A stretch of 64,000 bases of DNA from Microbacterium pumilum. GTDB taxonomy: Bacteria > Actinomycetota > Actinomycetes > Actinomycetales > Microbacteriaceae. The first letter of the stretch is position 1; every line of letters starts with the position of its first letter. The stretch is taken from the NCBI RefSeq assembly GCF_039530225.1, contig NZ_BAAAOH010000001.1:4216001-4280000 (forward strand). The letters are read 5' to 3'. Positions 8,459 to 15,604 of this stretch are shown here, piece by piece. The position numbers and the translations under genes are program-made. The notes beneath the pieces are model-generated. The model made no database searches. It was given only the letters and a program-made list of their open reading frames with translations, and was not told where the DNA came from.

Positions 8459-9754
8459 GTGACCGACCTTTCTCGCCCGCCGCGTCTGGTGGCCGAGACC
8501 CGGGAGATCGACCCGATCGACGACCTCCTGGCCTTCGCCGACCCGCATTCGCCGCTGGCGTGGCTGCGCCGCAGCGACGGGATCGTCGGGCTGGGCGGTC
8601 CGGTGGCCGGTTTCGAGGTCGGGGGTGTCACGCCGGCGGTCGATGACGGCGTCCGTCCCTCGGCGGCGGACGCGTGGCGCGCCATCTGCGCCGACGCCGA
8701 GATCGACGACCCGGTGGGACTCCACGGCACGGGCCTCGTCGCGTTCGGGGCATTGGCGTTCGATTCCCGTTCACGATCCTCGAGTCGCCTCGTCGTGCCG
8801 CGATCGATTCTCGGTCGCCGCGAGGGGAGGGCGTGGATCACCCGCATCCGATCAACGACGGGTTCCTTCGGAGAGCCGCTCACGACGGTGCCCTACGGAC
8901 CGTACTGGTCGGCGACGCTGGGGCCGGGCGCCCTCGATCCCGAGGGCTACCAGGCCGCGGTCCGTGCGGCACTCGACGCCATCGCGGCCGGCGAGGTGGG
9001 CAAGGTGGTGCTCGCGCGGGATCTCATCGGCACGGTACCCGCCGGGGCCGACCTGAGGCGGCTCGTGCGGGCGCTCGCCTCGGGCTACCCCGACACCTGG
9101 ACGTTCGCCGTCGAAGGCCTGATCGGTGCGAGTCCCGAGACCCTCGTCACGGTCTCGGGCGGCGCCGTCACGGCTCGCGTGCTGGCCGGCACCTTCCCAC
9201 GCGGTGCCGACGCCGACGACGACGCGGCGGCATCCATCGCACTCGAGCACAGCGACAAGGACCTCGACGAGCACCGCTACGCCGTCCAGAGCGTGCTCGA
9301 TGCCCTCGCTCCGCATCTCCGCTCGGTGCGCGCCGACGACGAGCCGTTCGCGCTCGAGCTGCCGAACCTCTGGCACCTGGCCACGGACGTCGCCGGTGAA
9401 CTCGCGGATCACGCATCGGCGCTCGATCTGGTCGCCTCGCTGCACCCGACGGCAGCCGTGGCGGGCACGCCGACGGATGCCGCGATCGAGCTGATCCGCC
9501 GCCTCGAGCCCTTCGACCGGGGCCGCTACGCCGGACCCGTCGGCTGGGTGGACGCGAACGGCGACGGCGAATGGGCGATCGCCCTGCGGTGCGCGCAGAT
9601 CGGGGCGGAGCCGATGCGCGGCCATGGGGACTACTCCGATACCGTCCCCGTCGTCGCCCATGCCGGCGCCGGGATCGTCGCGGGCAGCGACCCCGAGACC
9701 GAGCTGCTCGAGACGCGCGTGAAGTTCCGCCCGATCGTCGACGCCCTCGCCTGA
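8459..9754 (+). CDS. menF: Isochorismate synthase (first menaquinone step)
   Basis: 431 residues of the chorismate-binding family. The core is recognisable from GEVGKVVLARDL (about 178-189), the substrate region SPETLVTVSGG, AGTFPRG, and the C-terminal LHPTAAVAGTP plus GRYAGPVGW. The lysine in VGKVVLARD corresponds to the catalytic Lys of isochorismate synthases. It converts chorismate to isochorismate, the substrate of MenD. Isochorismate synthases for siderophores are similar in sequence, but the men neighbours make menaquinone the better reading. GTG start, leaderless promoter, transcribed opposite to DUF402. Confidence 0.88.
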   Translation: MTDLSRPPRLVAETREIDPIDDLLAFADPHSPLAWLRRSDGIVGLGGPVAGFEVGGVTPAVDDGVRPSAADAWRAICADAEIDDPVGLHGTGLVAFGALAFDSRSRSSSRLVVPRSILGRREGRAWITRIRSTTGSFGEPLTTVPYGPYWSATLGPGALDPEGYQAAVRAALDAIAAGEVGKVVLARDLIGTVPAGADLRRLVRALASGYPDTWTFAVEGLIGASPETLVTVSGGAVTARVLAGTFPRGADADDDAAASIALEHSDKDLDEHRYAVQSVLDALAPHLRSVRADDEPFALELPNLWHLATDVAGELADHASALDLVASLHPTAAVAGTPTDAAIELIRRLEPFDRGRYAGPVGWVDANGDGEWAIALRCAQIGAEPMRGHGDYSDTVPVVAHAGAGIVAGSDPETELLETRVKFRPIVDALA

Positions 9755-9801
9755 CCGACCCCGCCGTGGGGAGGCCGTTGCATCCGTCGATTCTTCTGTC
9801 G

Positions 9802-9875
9802 TTCCCGTGCTGGCTCAGCGGGCCCGTACGCAAAAGACGTACCTACGGTGGTCGCTCGGCGAGCCAGCACGGGAA
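9802..9875. repeat. Imperfect nested inverted repeat between convergent genes
   Basis: Arms TTCCCGTGCTGGCTC (9802-9816) and its exact complement (9861-9875) are 15 bp each. Between them a second small stem, GTACG/CGTAC, surrounds CAAAAGA. It lies in the 200-bp gap where menF and the ABC permease gene converge. It looks like a single mobile-repeat-type (REP-like) element or a large terminator. Confidence 0.6.
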
Positions 9876-9914
9876 GGACCAGGGGAAGCGCAGGACAGGG
9901 GTGCGTCTGACATG

Positions 9915-9949
9915 CGAAAGGGTGGATTCGCGCGAATCCACCCTTCGCG
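9915..9949. terminator. Bidirectional terminator hairpin between menF and the ABC permease gene
   Basis: AAGGGTGGATTCG (9918-9930) pairs perfectly with 9933-9945 (13 bp), and GCG/CGC outside extends the stem past a bulge. It starts 6 bases beyond the stop of the minus-strand permease gene. There is no long T-run on either side. Confidence 0.65.
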
Positions 9950-9955
9950 AGTGAC

Positions 9956-10765
9956 TCAAACCGAGCGCTGGTACGCCCGGATCGAGCGCACGGCCCAGAA
10001 GAAGGCGAGTCCCGCGAGCACCGCGAGTCCTCCGGCCTGCCACCAGCCGAGCTCGGGATACACCCCGGTCAGCCCGCCGCGGCCGAGCTCCACCGCCCAG
10101 GTCATCGGGTTCCAACGCGATACGTCCTGCACCCACTGGGGCATGAGGTCGGCCGGCATCATCGCGGTCGACAGGAAAGTCGCAGGCAGCACGATGAGCT
10201 GCGACAAGCTGATGAGGGCAATCTGGCTGCGCGCCGTGAGTGCGACAGCCGATGACGCACAGCAGAAGATGGTCGCGAGCAGCGTCGCGACGCCCAGCGC
10301 CACCAGCATCCCGCCGACTCCGCCCGGGTAACGAGCGCCCGCGAGCCAGCCGATGCCGAGCACCACGAGCGACTGCGCGAAGTTGACGATCAGCTGCTGC
10401 AGGAGCTGCCCCGAGATGATCGCGGTGCGCGACAGCGGCGAGGTCAGGTACTGGTCCATCACGCCGGAGTTGATGTCGTCGATGAATCCGGTGCCGGCCC
10501 ACGCGCCGGAGTAGAGCACGGTCATCATGAGGATGCCGGGCACGAGGTAGTCGATGTAACCCTCGCCCCCGAACTGCGGCAGCTCGCCGAGCGACGAGAA
10601 CACCGCGCCGAACAGCAGGATCCAGATGATCGGCTGCACGAGCGACATGACCGGTCCCCAGACCTGCCGCCACGACGAGATCAGCCAACGTCGCAGCACC
10701 TGCCCCGTCTGGATGAACCATCCGGCGCGAGTGGGCCGAGTCGAGGTGGGGGTGACGGCGATCAT
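9956..10765 (-). CDS. ABC-2 type transporter permease
   Basis: 269 residues with about six hydrophobic segments and the ABC-2 permease pattern: PIIWILLFGAVF, LVPGILMMTVLYSGAWAG, SPLSRTAIISGQLL, and a C-terminal ELGRGGLTGVYP loop and membrane segment. The ATG at 10765 has AGGAG 7 bases upstream and overlaps the ATPase stop by 4 bases (ATGA). The longer frame upstream is a shadow of the ATPase gene. With the ATPase it forms a DrrAB-like exporter; the substrate is unknown. The PadR regulator that starts this gene run suggests induction by a toxic small molecule. Confidence 0.85.
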   Translation of the reverse strand: MIAVTPTSTRPTRAGWFIQTGQVLRRWLISSWRQVWGPVMSLVQPIIWILLFGAVFSSLGELPQFGGEGYIDYLVPGILMMTVLYSGAWAGTGFIDDINSGVMDQYLTSPLSRTAIISGQLLQQLIVNFAQSLVVLGIGWLAGARYPGGVGGMLVALGVATLLATIFCCASSAVALTARSQIALISLSQLIVLPATFLSTAMMPADLMPQWVQDVSRWNPMTWAVELGRGGLTGVYPELGWWQAGGLAVLAGLAFFWAVRSIRAYQRSV

Positions 10766-11778
10766 GATGCTGCTCCTGTCGAGAGGGCAGGCGCCGGTGC
10801 GGCGTCGTCGAAGGTGTGGCCGACGAAGTGCAGGTACACGTCGTCGAGGGTGGGGTGGGATGCCGCGACCTGCCCATATCGGATGCCGGCGGCATCCAGC
10901 GCGGCGATGACGGATCCGACGGCGGCGGATGCGTCGTCGGTGCGCGCGGCGAGGGTTCCGCCGACACCCGAGGCCTCCACCACGACATCGCGGATGCCCG
11001 CGAGTCCGGCGACGGCGGCGCGGACGGCGACCGGGTCGGGCTCGACGAGCGAGACGCGAACCGAGTCGCCGTGGAGCGCGGTCTTGAGCTCCTCGGGCGT
11101 GCCCTGCACCACCGCTCGACCTCGGTTGACGATCAGCAGTTCGTCGGCGAGCCGATCGGCCTCCTCCATGTAGTGCGTGGTGAGCACGACGGTCAGCGCC
11201 TCCTCGCCGGACAGGCGCCGGATCTCGGCCCACATCACGGCCCGCGCCTCGGGGTCGAGCCCGGTGGTGGGCTCGTCCAGGAAGAGCACCGTCGGCCGGT
11301 GCACGAGTGCGGCAGCCACGTCGAGCCGGCGGCGCATGCCGCCCGAGAACGTGCTGACCGGCCGCTTCGCCGCGTCGCCGAGGCCGAAGTCCGCGAGCAG
11401 CTGCACCGCTCGCGCTCGCGCGTCGCCAGACGACGAGCCGCGCAGGCGAGCCGCGATCTCGAGGTTCTCGCGCGCAGTGAGCACCGGATCGGTGCTCGAT
11501 CCCTGCGACACGTAGCCGATCGAACCGCGCACGGCATCGGGTGAGCGCATGACATCGCGACCCGCGACGCGTGCGGTGCCCTCGGTCGGCGACGAGAGCG
11601 TTGTGAGGATCTTCGTGGTCGTCGACTTGCCGGCCCCGTTCGGGCCGAGCAGTCCGAACACGCGGCCCTCCGGCACGGCGAAGCTGAGGCCGTCGACCGC
11701 GCGAACCTCGCTGCGGCGACTGCGGTAGATCTTCACGAGTTCGTCCGCGACGATGGCGGACTCTGGGTTCACGGGCAT
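10762..11778 (-). CDS. ABC transporter ATP-binding protein (DrrA-like)
   Basis: 338 residues. Walker A is GLLGPNGAGKSTTTK (about 40-54), the signature is STFSGGMRRRLDVAAAL, Walker B is VLFLDEPTTGLDPEAR, followed by VLTTHYMEEAD. The roughly 100-residue extension after the ATPase core is typical of drug-resistance exporters. ATG at 11778 is preferred: a GAAGG site lies 10 bases upstream, whereas the ATG three codons earlier sits right against that site. The same short leader sequence recurs in front of the DUF998 gene. Confidence 0.9.
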   Translation of the reverse strand: MPVNPESAIVADELVKIYRSRRSEVRAVDGLSFAVPEGRVFGLLGPNGAGKSTTTKILTTLSSPTEGTARVAGRDVMRSPDAVRGSIGYVSQGSSTDPVLTARENLEIAARLRGSSSGDARARAVQLLADFGLGDAAKRPVSTFSGGMRRRLDVAAALVHRPTVLFLDEPTTGLDPEARAVMWAEIRRLSGEEALTVVLTTHYMEEADRLADELLIVNRGRAVVQGTPEELKTALHGDSVRVSLVEPDPVAVRAAVAGLAGIRDVVVEASGVGGTLAARTDDASAAVGSVIAALDAAGIRYGQVAASHPTLDDVYLHFVGHTFDDAAPAPALSTGAAS

Positions 11779-11818
11779 GGCGAGCATCCCTTCTTTCTGG
11801 TGTGGGTCTGCGAGAGGA

Positions 11819-12502
11819 CTAGGGCCGCGCAGTGGCATCGACGCGCGGCGGGATGGCGGCTGTCGACCGCGAACGGGCGACGCGGACGACGAGCACGGAC
11901 TGCGTCGCCAGCACCACGACGATGAGCGCTCGCTGCACGAGCCCCGCGACGCCCTCATTGCCGCCGGCACCGGTGGCATCGAAGATCGCCATGAAGACCG
12001 CGAACAGCGCAAGCGCGAGGACTCCTCCTGCCAGCGCGATCCAGCCGAGCGCGGCATCCGTCCGTCGCAGCGCCACCGCGGCGAACAGGAATCCGACCGC
12101 GGGCGACGGCGCGGCGAGCAGGAAGCCGAGCAGGTGGAGCATCATCGACTCGAGAGTGAACGATCCGCAGAGGATCATTCCCGCTCCCGTCAGTGCCATG
12201 AGCGCGACGGCCGTTGTGCCGGATCGGCCCGATCGGCGCCACGCGCCGGCTGTCGAGAGCGTTCCCGTCAGCACCAGGACTCCGCCGACGACGAAGGCGG
12301 CGTTCATCCACGGACCGGTGACACCGAGGCCGAGTCCGCTCACGGGCTGGCTGATCCATGAGTACGGCTCGATGACGTTGCCGAACAGCTCGTAGCCGGG
12401 GCTGACGGCGCCGAGGACGAGCCACGCGAGGGTGAACACGATAGCTCCTGCCGGTACGAGGAGCGCGAGCCGCGAGGCGGTCGCACGCTTGCTTTCAGGC
12501 AT
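11819..12502 (-). CDS. DUF998 family membrane protein
   Basis: 227 residues, almost entirely membrane segments (about six), with the N-terminal pattern SPGYELFGNVIEPYSWISQP and GPWMNAAFVVGG seen in DUF998 proteins. No catalytic residues are evident and function is unknown in the family. It lies between the PadR-HAAS pair and the ABC exporter on one strand, so it may be an accessory membrane factor of that system. Start ATG at 12502; the upstream AAAGGGATGCTTCGCC resembles the ATPase gene leader. Confidence 0.65.
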   Translation of the reverse strand: MPESKRATASRLALLVPAGAIVFTLAWLVLGAVSPGYELFGNVIEPYSWISQPVSGLGLGVTGPWMNAAFVVGGVLVLTGTLSTAGAWRRSGRSGTTAVALMALTGAGMILCGSFTLESMMLHLLGFLLAAPSPAVGFLFAAVALRRTDAALGWIALAGGVLALALFAVFMAIFDATGAGGNEGVAGLVQRALIVVVLATQSVLVVRVARSRSTAAIPPRVDATARP

Positions 12503-12536
12503 GGCGAAGCATCCCTTTCTTGATCAGGGTGATTGA

Positions 12537-12576
12537 GCGGTCCGGTCGGACCGCAAATGGTGCGCCTCGCAGGCGC
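12537..12576 (-). terminator. Two adjacent stem-loops between the HAAS and DUF998 genes
   Basis: On the minus strand GCGCCT-gcg-AGGCGC (12576-12562) is followed by GCGGTCCG-ac-CGGACCGC (12554-12537). They begin 4 bases after the HAAS stop and may partly terminate or protect the transcript before DUF998 and the ABC genes. There is no T-run. Confidence 0.45.
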
Positions 12577-12580
12577 GGGT

Positions 12581-13468
12581 TCAGGACTTCCTGGGACCGA
12601 ACATCATGCGAGCGAGAAGGATCATCATGGCTGCGAGGCCGCCGAGGAACGCGAGCGGTGCCCACCACCATCCGACGGTGAAGACCAGCACCACGATCAC
12701 GGCGAACGTGATGATCCAGATCGCTGCGGTGTAGACGCCGAACCGTGCTGCGGTCTCGGGCTCCTCCTCGAAGCGGTTGCTGATCTGCTGCTCGTGGTGC
12801 GCGTTCCGCACCCACGCCTTGTGGCGGTTGGTCTGCGATGCTCCGAGGAACGCGAACAGGATGATCGATGCGATGACGCCGAGTGCCGCGAACACGACGG
12901 CCCACACCGCCAGCTGGCCGAGCGCCACGAGCCCCGCGAAGCCGAGTCCGTAGGCCGCGAGGAACGTCGCGAGCGCGTATCCCCCCGCTCGACCGGACGG
13001 CATCGGGTAGTTGGTCGTGGTCTCCTGTGCGAGAGAATCTCCCACGATGAGCCCGAGTCCGGTCGACGCAATGCCCGTGAGGGCGATGACGACCCCGATC
13101 GGCAGCGACAGAACGCCGGTCGCACCCAGCACCGCGAGCGTGAGGCCGACGACGAAGGCCAGCGACCACACGACCACGCGAACGACGAAGCCGGTCTTCG
13201 GTCTCACACGGTGGCGCAGGAAGTCGGCCTGTGCGGAGCCCGCCGCCGTCGGCCCCGTCGGCTCGGCGTCGTCGAGCAGCTCGCGCACGTCGCCGAGTTC
13301 GGCGATGGCCTGGCGCGCGGCGTCCGCCGACGACCGGCCCGATGCCTCGAGCTCGGCGGTGCGCGCGACGAGGTTGGCGCGAACCTCTTCCTTCAGGTCC
13401 TGCGCATCGGGCGTCATCTCGATGCCCGCGAACGCCTCGTCGAGGAGGCGATGGATGTCGGAGTTCAT
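12581..13468 (-). CDS. HAAS-type signalling domain fused to membrane segments, PadR partner
   Basis: 295 residues. The first 75 or so form a helical HAAS-like domain (DIHRLLDEAFAG, DLKEEVRANLVARTAELEA, ARQAIAELGDVRELLDDA), which in known systems pairs with PadR-type regulators. The rest holds about six membrane spans. The ATG overlaps the PadR stop by 4 bases. A second PadR-HAAS pair stands at 23009-24344. Such proteins are thought to sense at the membrane and modulate the PadR regulator; that is inference here. Confidence 0.7.
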   Translation of the reverse strand: MNSDIHRLLDEAFAGIEMTPDAQDLKEEVRANLVARTAELEASGRSSADAARQAIAELGDVRELLDDAEPTGPTAAGSAQADFLRHRVRPKTGFVVRVVVWSLAFVVGLTLAVLGATGVLSLPIGVVIALTGIASTGLGLIVGDSLAQETTTNYPMPSGRAGGYALATFLAAYGLGFAGLVALGQLAVWAVVFAALGVIASIILFAFLGASQTNRHKAWVRNAHHEQQISNRFEEEPETAARFGVYTAAIWIITFAVIVVLVFTVGWWWAPLAFLGGLAAMMILLARMMFGPRKS

Positions 13469-13830
13469 TGCTGTTCCTTCAGGTCGTTGCCCTTGAGGTC
13501 CAAGAGAGAGTCGATGATCCGCCGGGTGGACACCCAGGCTGTGACCTTGCCGCGGTACACGGCGCGGCCCGCGTCGGTGATGCGGTAATACTTGCGCCTT
13601 CCGCCCTGCGTCTCGTCGCCCCAGTAGGACTCGACGAGTCCGTCCTTCTCGAGCCGGCGGTAGGTCGCGTAGAGAGTCGCTTCCTTGATCTCGTGATCAC
13701 CGCCGGTCGCATCGCGAATGGCCTTGTAGATCTCGAAGCCGTACTGGTCGCCGTGACGCAGGACGCCGAGCACGATGGTGTCGGTGTGTCCCCGCAGCAG
13801 ATCCGCTGCGAATGCGTCTTCCTGTGTCAT
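13465..13830 (-). CDS. PadR family transcriptional regulator
   Basis: 121 residues with the PadR winged helix: TIVLGVLRHGDQYGFEIYKAI, ATLYATYRRLEKDGLVESYW, GGRRKYYRITDAG. It is first in a run that continues through HAAS, DUF998, ABC ATPase and ABC permease. A TACAGT hexamer ends 7 bases before the ATG and two AAGTACT words flank it, so the gene probably represses itself and is expressed from a leaderless mRNA. PadR repressors usually respond to phenolic or drug-like ligands. Confidence 0.88.
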   Translation of the reverse strand: MTQEDAFAADLLRGHTDTIVLGVLRHGDQYGFEIYKAIRDATGGDHEIKEATLYATYRRLEKDGLVESYWGDETQGGRRKYYRITDAGRAVYRGKVTAWVSTRRIIDSLLDLKGNDLKEQQ

Positions 13831-13833
13831 GGC

Positions 13834-13868
13834 AAGTACTGTATCACATCAAGTACTACACGGTACAA
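13834..13868 (-). promoter_or_regulatory. PadR promoter and probable operator
   Basis: -35 TTGTAC (13863-13868), 19-base spacer, -10 TACAGT (13838-13843), ATG 7 bases later. AAGTACT occurs at 13834-13840 and 13851-13857, 17 bases apart (AGTACT is a palindrome), as expected for an autoregulatory site. Confidence 0.55.
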
Positions 13869-13897
13869 CCTTCTTTATGCGTTCAACCTCTTCGGAG

Positions 13898-13903
13898 TAG
13901 ACT
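13898..13903 (+). promoter_or_regulatory. -10 element of methyltransferase gene, leaderless
   Basis: TAGACT ends 6 bases before the ATG at 13910. Confidence 0.55.
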
Positions 13904-13909
13904 CCGCGT

Positions 13910-14668
13910 ATGTCGTTCGACGTCGCCGCCGAGGCGTACGACAGCTTCATGGGCCGCTACTCCGGTCCCCTCGCCGCGGTCTTCATCGAGCAGGCGCGCC
14001 TGCCCGCCGCAGGTCGCGCGCTCGATGTGGGATGTGGGCCGGGTGCACTCACCGCCAGACTCGCGAAACGGTTCGGCGAGACCGAGATCGCGGGCGTCGA
14101 CCCCTCCGAGAGCTTCGTCGCGGCTGCCGCTGCACGGCACCCCTGGGCCGACATCCGCCACGGCGTGGCCGAGAGCCTGCCGTTCGACGACGACACGTTC
14201 GACGCGGCCCTCGCAGAACTCGTCGTGCATTTCATGACGGATCCCGCAGCCGGCGCCCGTGAGATGGTCCGCGTCACGCGCCCCGGCGGCGTGGTGGCCG
14301 CGTGCGTATGGGACTTCGCCGGCGGCCGCGCGCCGCAGAGCCTCTTCTTCACGGCGCTGGGGTCGGTCGCGTCGGGGATCGACGACGAGACGCATCGCAT
14401 GGGCGCGCGCGCCGGCGATCTCGAAACGCTGCTGAGGGAGGCGGGTTGCACGTCGGTCGAGGAGTCCGAGCTCACGGTCGACGTCGGCTATGCCTCGTTC
14501 GACGAGTGGTGGACGCCGTACACGTTGGGTGTCTCCCCCGCCGGAAAGCAGCTCGCGACGCTCACCGACGCACAACGCGAACAGGTTCGCGCGCGGTGTC
14601 GCGGGCTGCTGCCCGATGCGCCCTTCACGATCACCGCGACGGCGTGGAGCTCACGCGGCGACGCGTGA
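13910..14668 (+). CDS. Class I SAM-dependent methyltransferase
   Basis: 252 residues. The SAM site ALDVGCGPGALTARLA (about 38-53), acidic loop AGVDPSES, then FDAALAELVVHFMTDP and RPGGVVAACVWDFAGG form a complete Rossmann methyltransferase of the Methyltransf_11 type. The substrate is unknown. It is divergent from the PadR gene with 79 bp between, so the PadR site could influence it. It ends 3 bases before the converging PPK2 stop. Confidence 0.8.
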   Translation: MSFDVAAEAYDSFMGRYSGPLAAVFIEQARLPAAGRALDVGCGPGALTARLAKRFGETEIAGVDPSESFVAAAAARHPWADIRHGVAESLPFDDDTFDAALAELVVHFMTDPAAGAREMVRVTRPGGVVAACVWDFAGGRAPQSLFFTALGSVASGIDDETHRMGARAGDLETLLREAGCTSVEESELTVDVGYASFDEWWTPYTLGVSPAGKQLATLTDAQREQVRARCRGLLPDAPFTITATAWSSRGDA

Positions 14669-14671
14669 GCG

Positions 14672-15535
14672 TCACGTCGCCGCAAGGCGCTGCTTCTCGG
14701 CTTCCACGTCATACGTCGCGGCCGGCCACTGCGGGTCGATCTCTTCCAGCGCCTCGAGGATCAGGTGCTGAACGGCGATCCGGGCGTACCACTTGCGATT
14801 CGCCGGCACGACGAACCATGGCGCGTGGTCGGTCGAGGTGCGCTCGAACACGGTCTGATAAGCCGCCATGTACTTCGGCCACAGCTCGCGCTCGTCGACA
14901 TCGCCCGGGTTGTACTTCCAGTGCTTGTCAGGGCGTTCGAGCCGCTCCATGAGCCGCTCCTTCTGCTCATCCGGCGAGATGTAGAGCATCACCTTCACGA
15001 TGCGGGTGCCGGCATCCGTCACTCGCTTCTCGAACTCGTTGATCGCGCCGTAGCGGCGCTCGATCTCGTCGGCTGGCGCCAGTTCGCGCACTCGCCCGAT
15101 CAGCACATCCTCGTAGTGCGAGCGATCGAAGACGCCGATGATGCCCGGCTGGGGAACGCGCCTGTCGACGCGCCACAGGAAGTCGTGGGCGAGCTCCTCT
15201 TCGGTCGGCTTCTTGAAGGCCGTGATGGCCACGCCCTGCGGATCGACCGATCCGACGACGTGGCGGACGATCCCGCCCTTGCCGGCCGAGTCCATCGCCT
15301 GCAGCACCAGAAGCACCGACGCATTCGTGGCATCCACCCGGCTCTGGGCGAACAGGCGCTCCTGGTACTCGTCCAGCTGCTTCGCACCTGAGGCGAGGTC
15401 CTCCGCGGCGTGCGTCTTGCTGCGCTCGTAACCGGGTGTGCCCTTCGGGTCGACGTCGTTCAGAACGAATCCGTCGCCGACGCGCAGCAGCTCGGCGACA
15501 TCGCCCGTCCAGTGCTTCTGGCTGATCGCGATCAT
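14672..15535 (-). CDS. ppk2: Polyphosphate kinase 2 family protein
   Basis: 287 residues. Walker A QAMDSAGKGG (79-88) and the lid/Walker B region FDRSHYEDVL (about 139-148) mark PPK2, which moves phosphate between polyphosphate and nucleotides. A single PPK2 domain of about 270 residues fits class I enzymes acting on nucleoside diphosphates (ADP or GDP); class II and III cannot be excluded. The ATG at 15535 (MIAISQKHW) is preferred over a GTG 18 codons earlier because the family start lies here; neither has a good ribosome site. Confidence 0.87.
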   Translation of the reverse strand: MIAISQKHWTGDVAELLRVGDGFVLNDVDPKGTPGYERSKTHAAEDLASGAKQLDEYQERLFAQSRVDATNASVLLVLQAMDSAGKGGIVRHVVGSVDPQGVAITAFKKPTEEELAHDFLWRVDRRVPQPGIIGVFDRSHYEDVLIGRVRELAPADEIERRYGAINEFEKRVTDAGTRIVKVMLYISPDEQKERLMERLERPDKHWKYNPGDVDERELWPKYMAAYQTVFERTSTDHAPWFVVPANRKWYARIAVQHLILEALEEIDPQWPAATYDVEAEKQRLAAT

Positions 15536-15604
15536 GAGCCCATCTTGTCGCGCCGTGACCGCACACGCGTCCCGCCGTGCCGGTTTCACGGCAGCCTGGT
15601 GCCT

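Noticed and set aside
10766..11233. N-terminal extension of the ABC permease
   Set aside because: It lies inside the ATPase gene in another frame; the ATG at 10765 has a ribosome site and a 4-base overlap.
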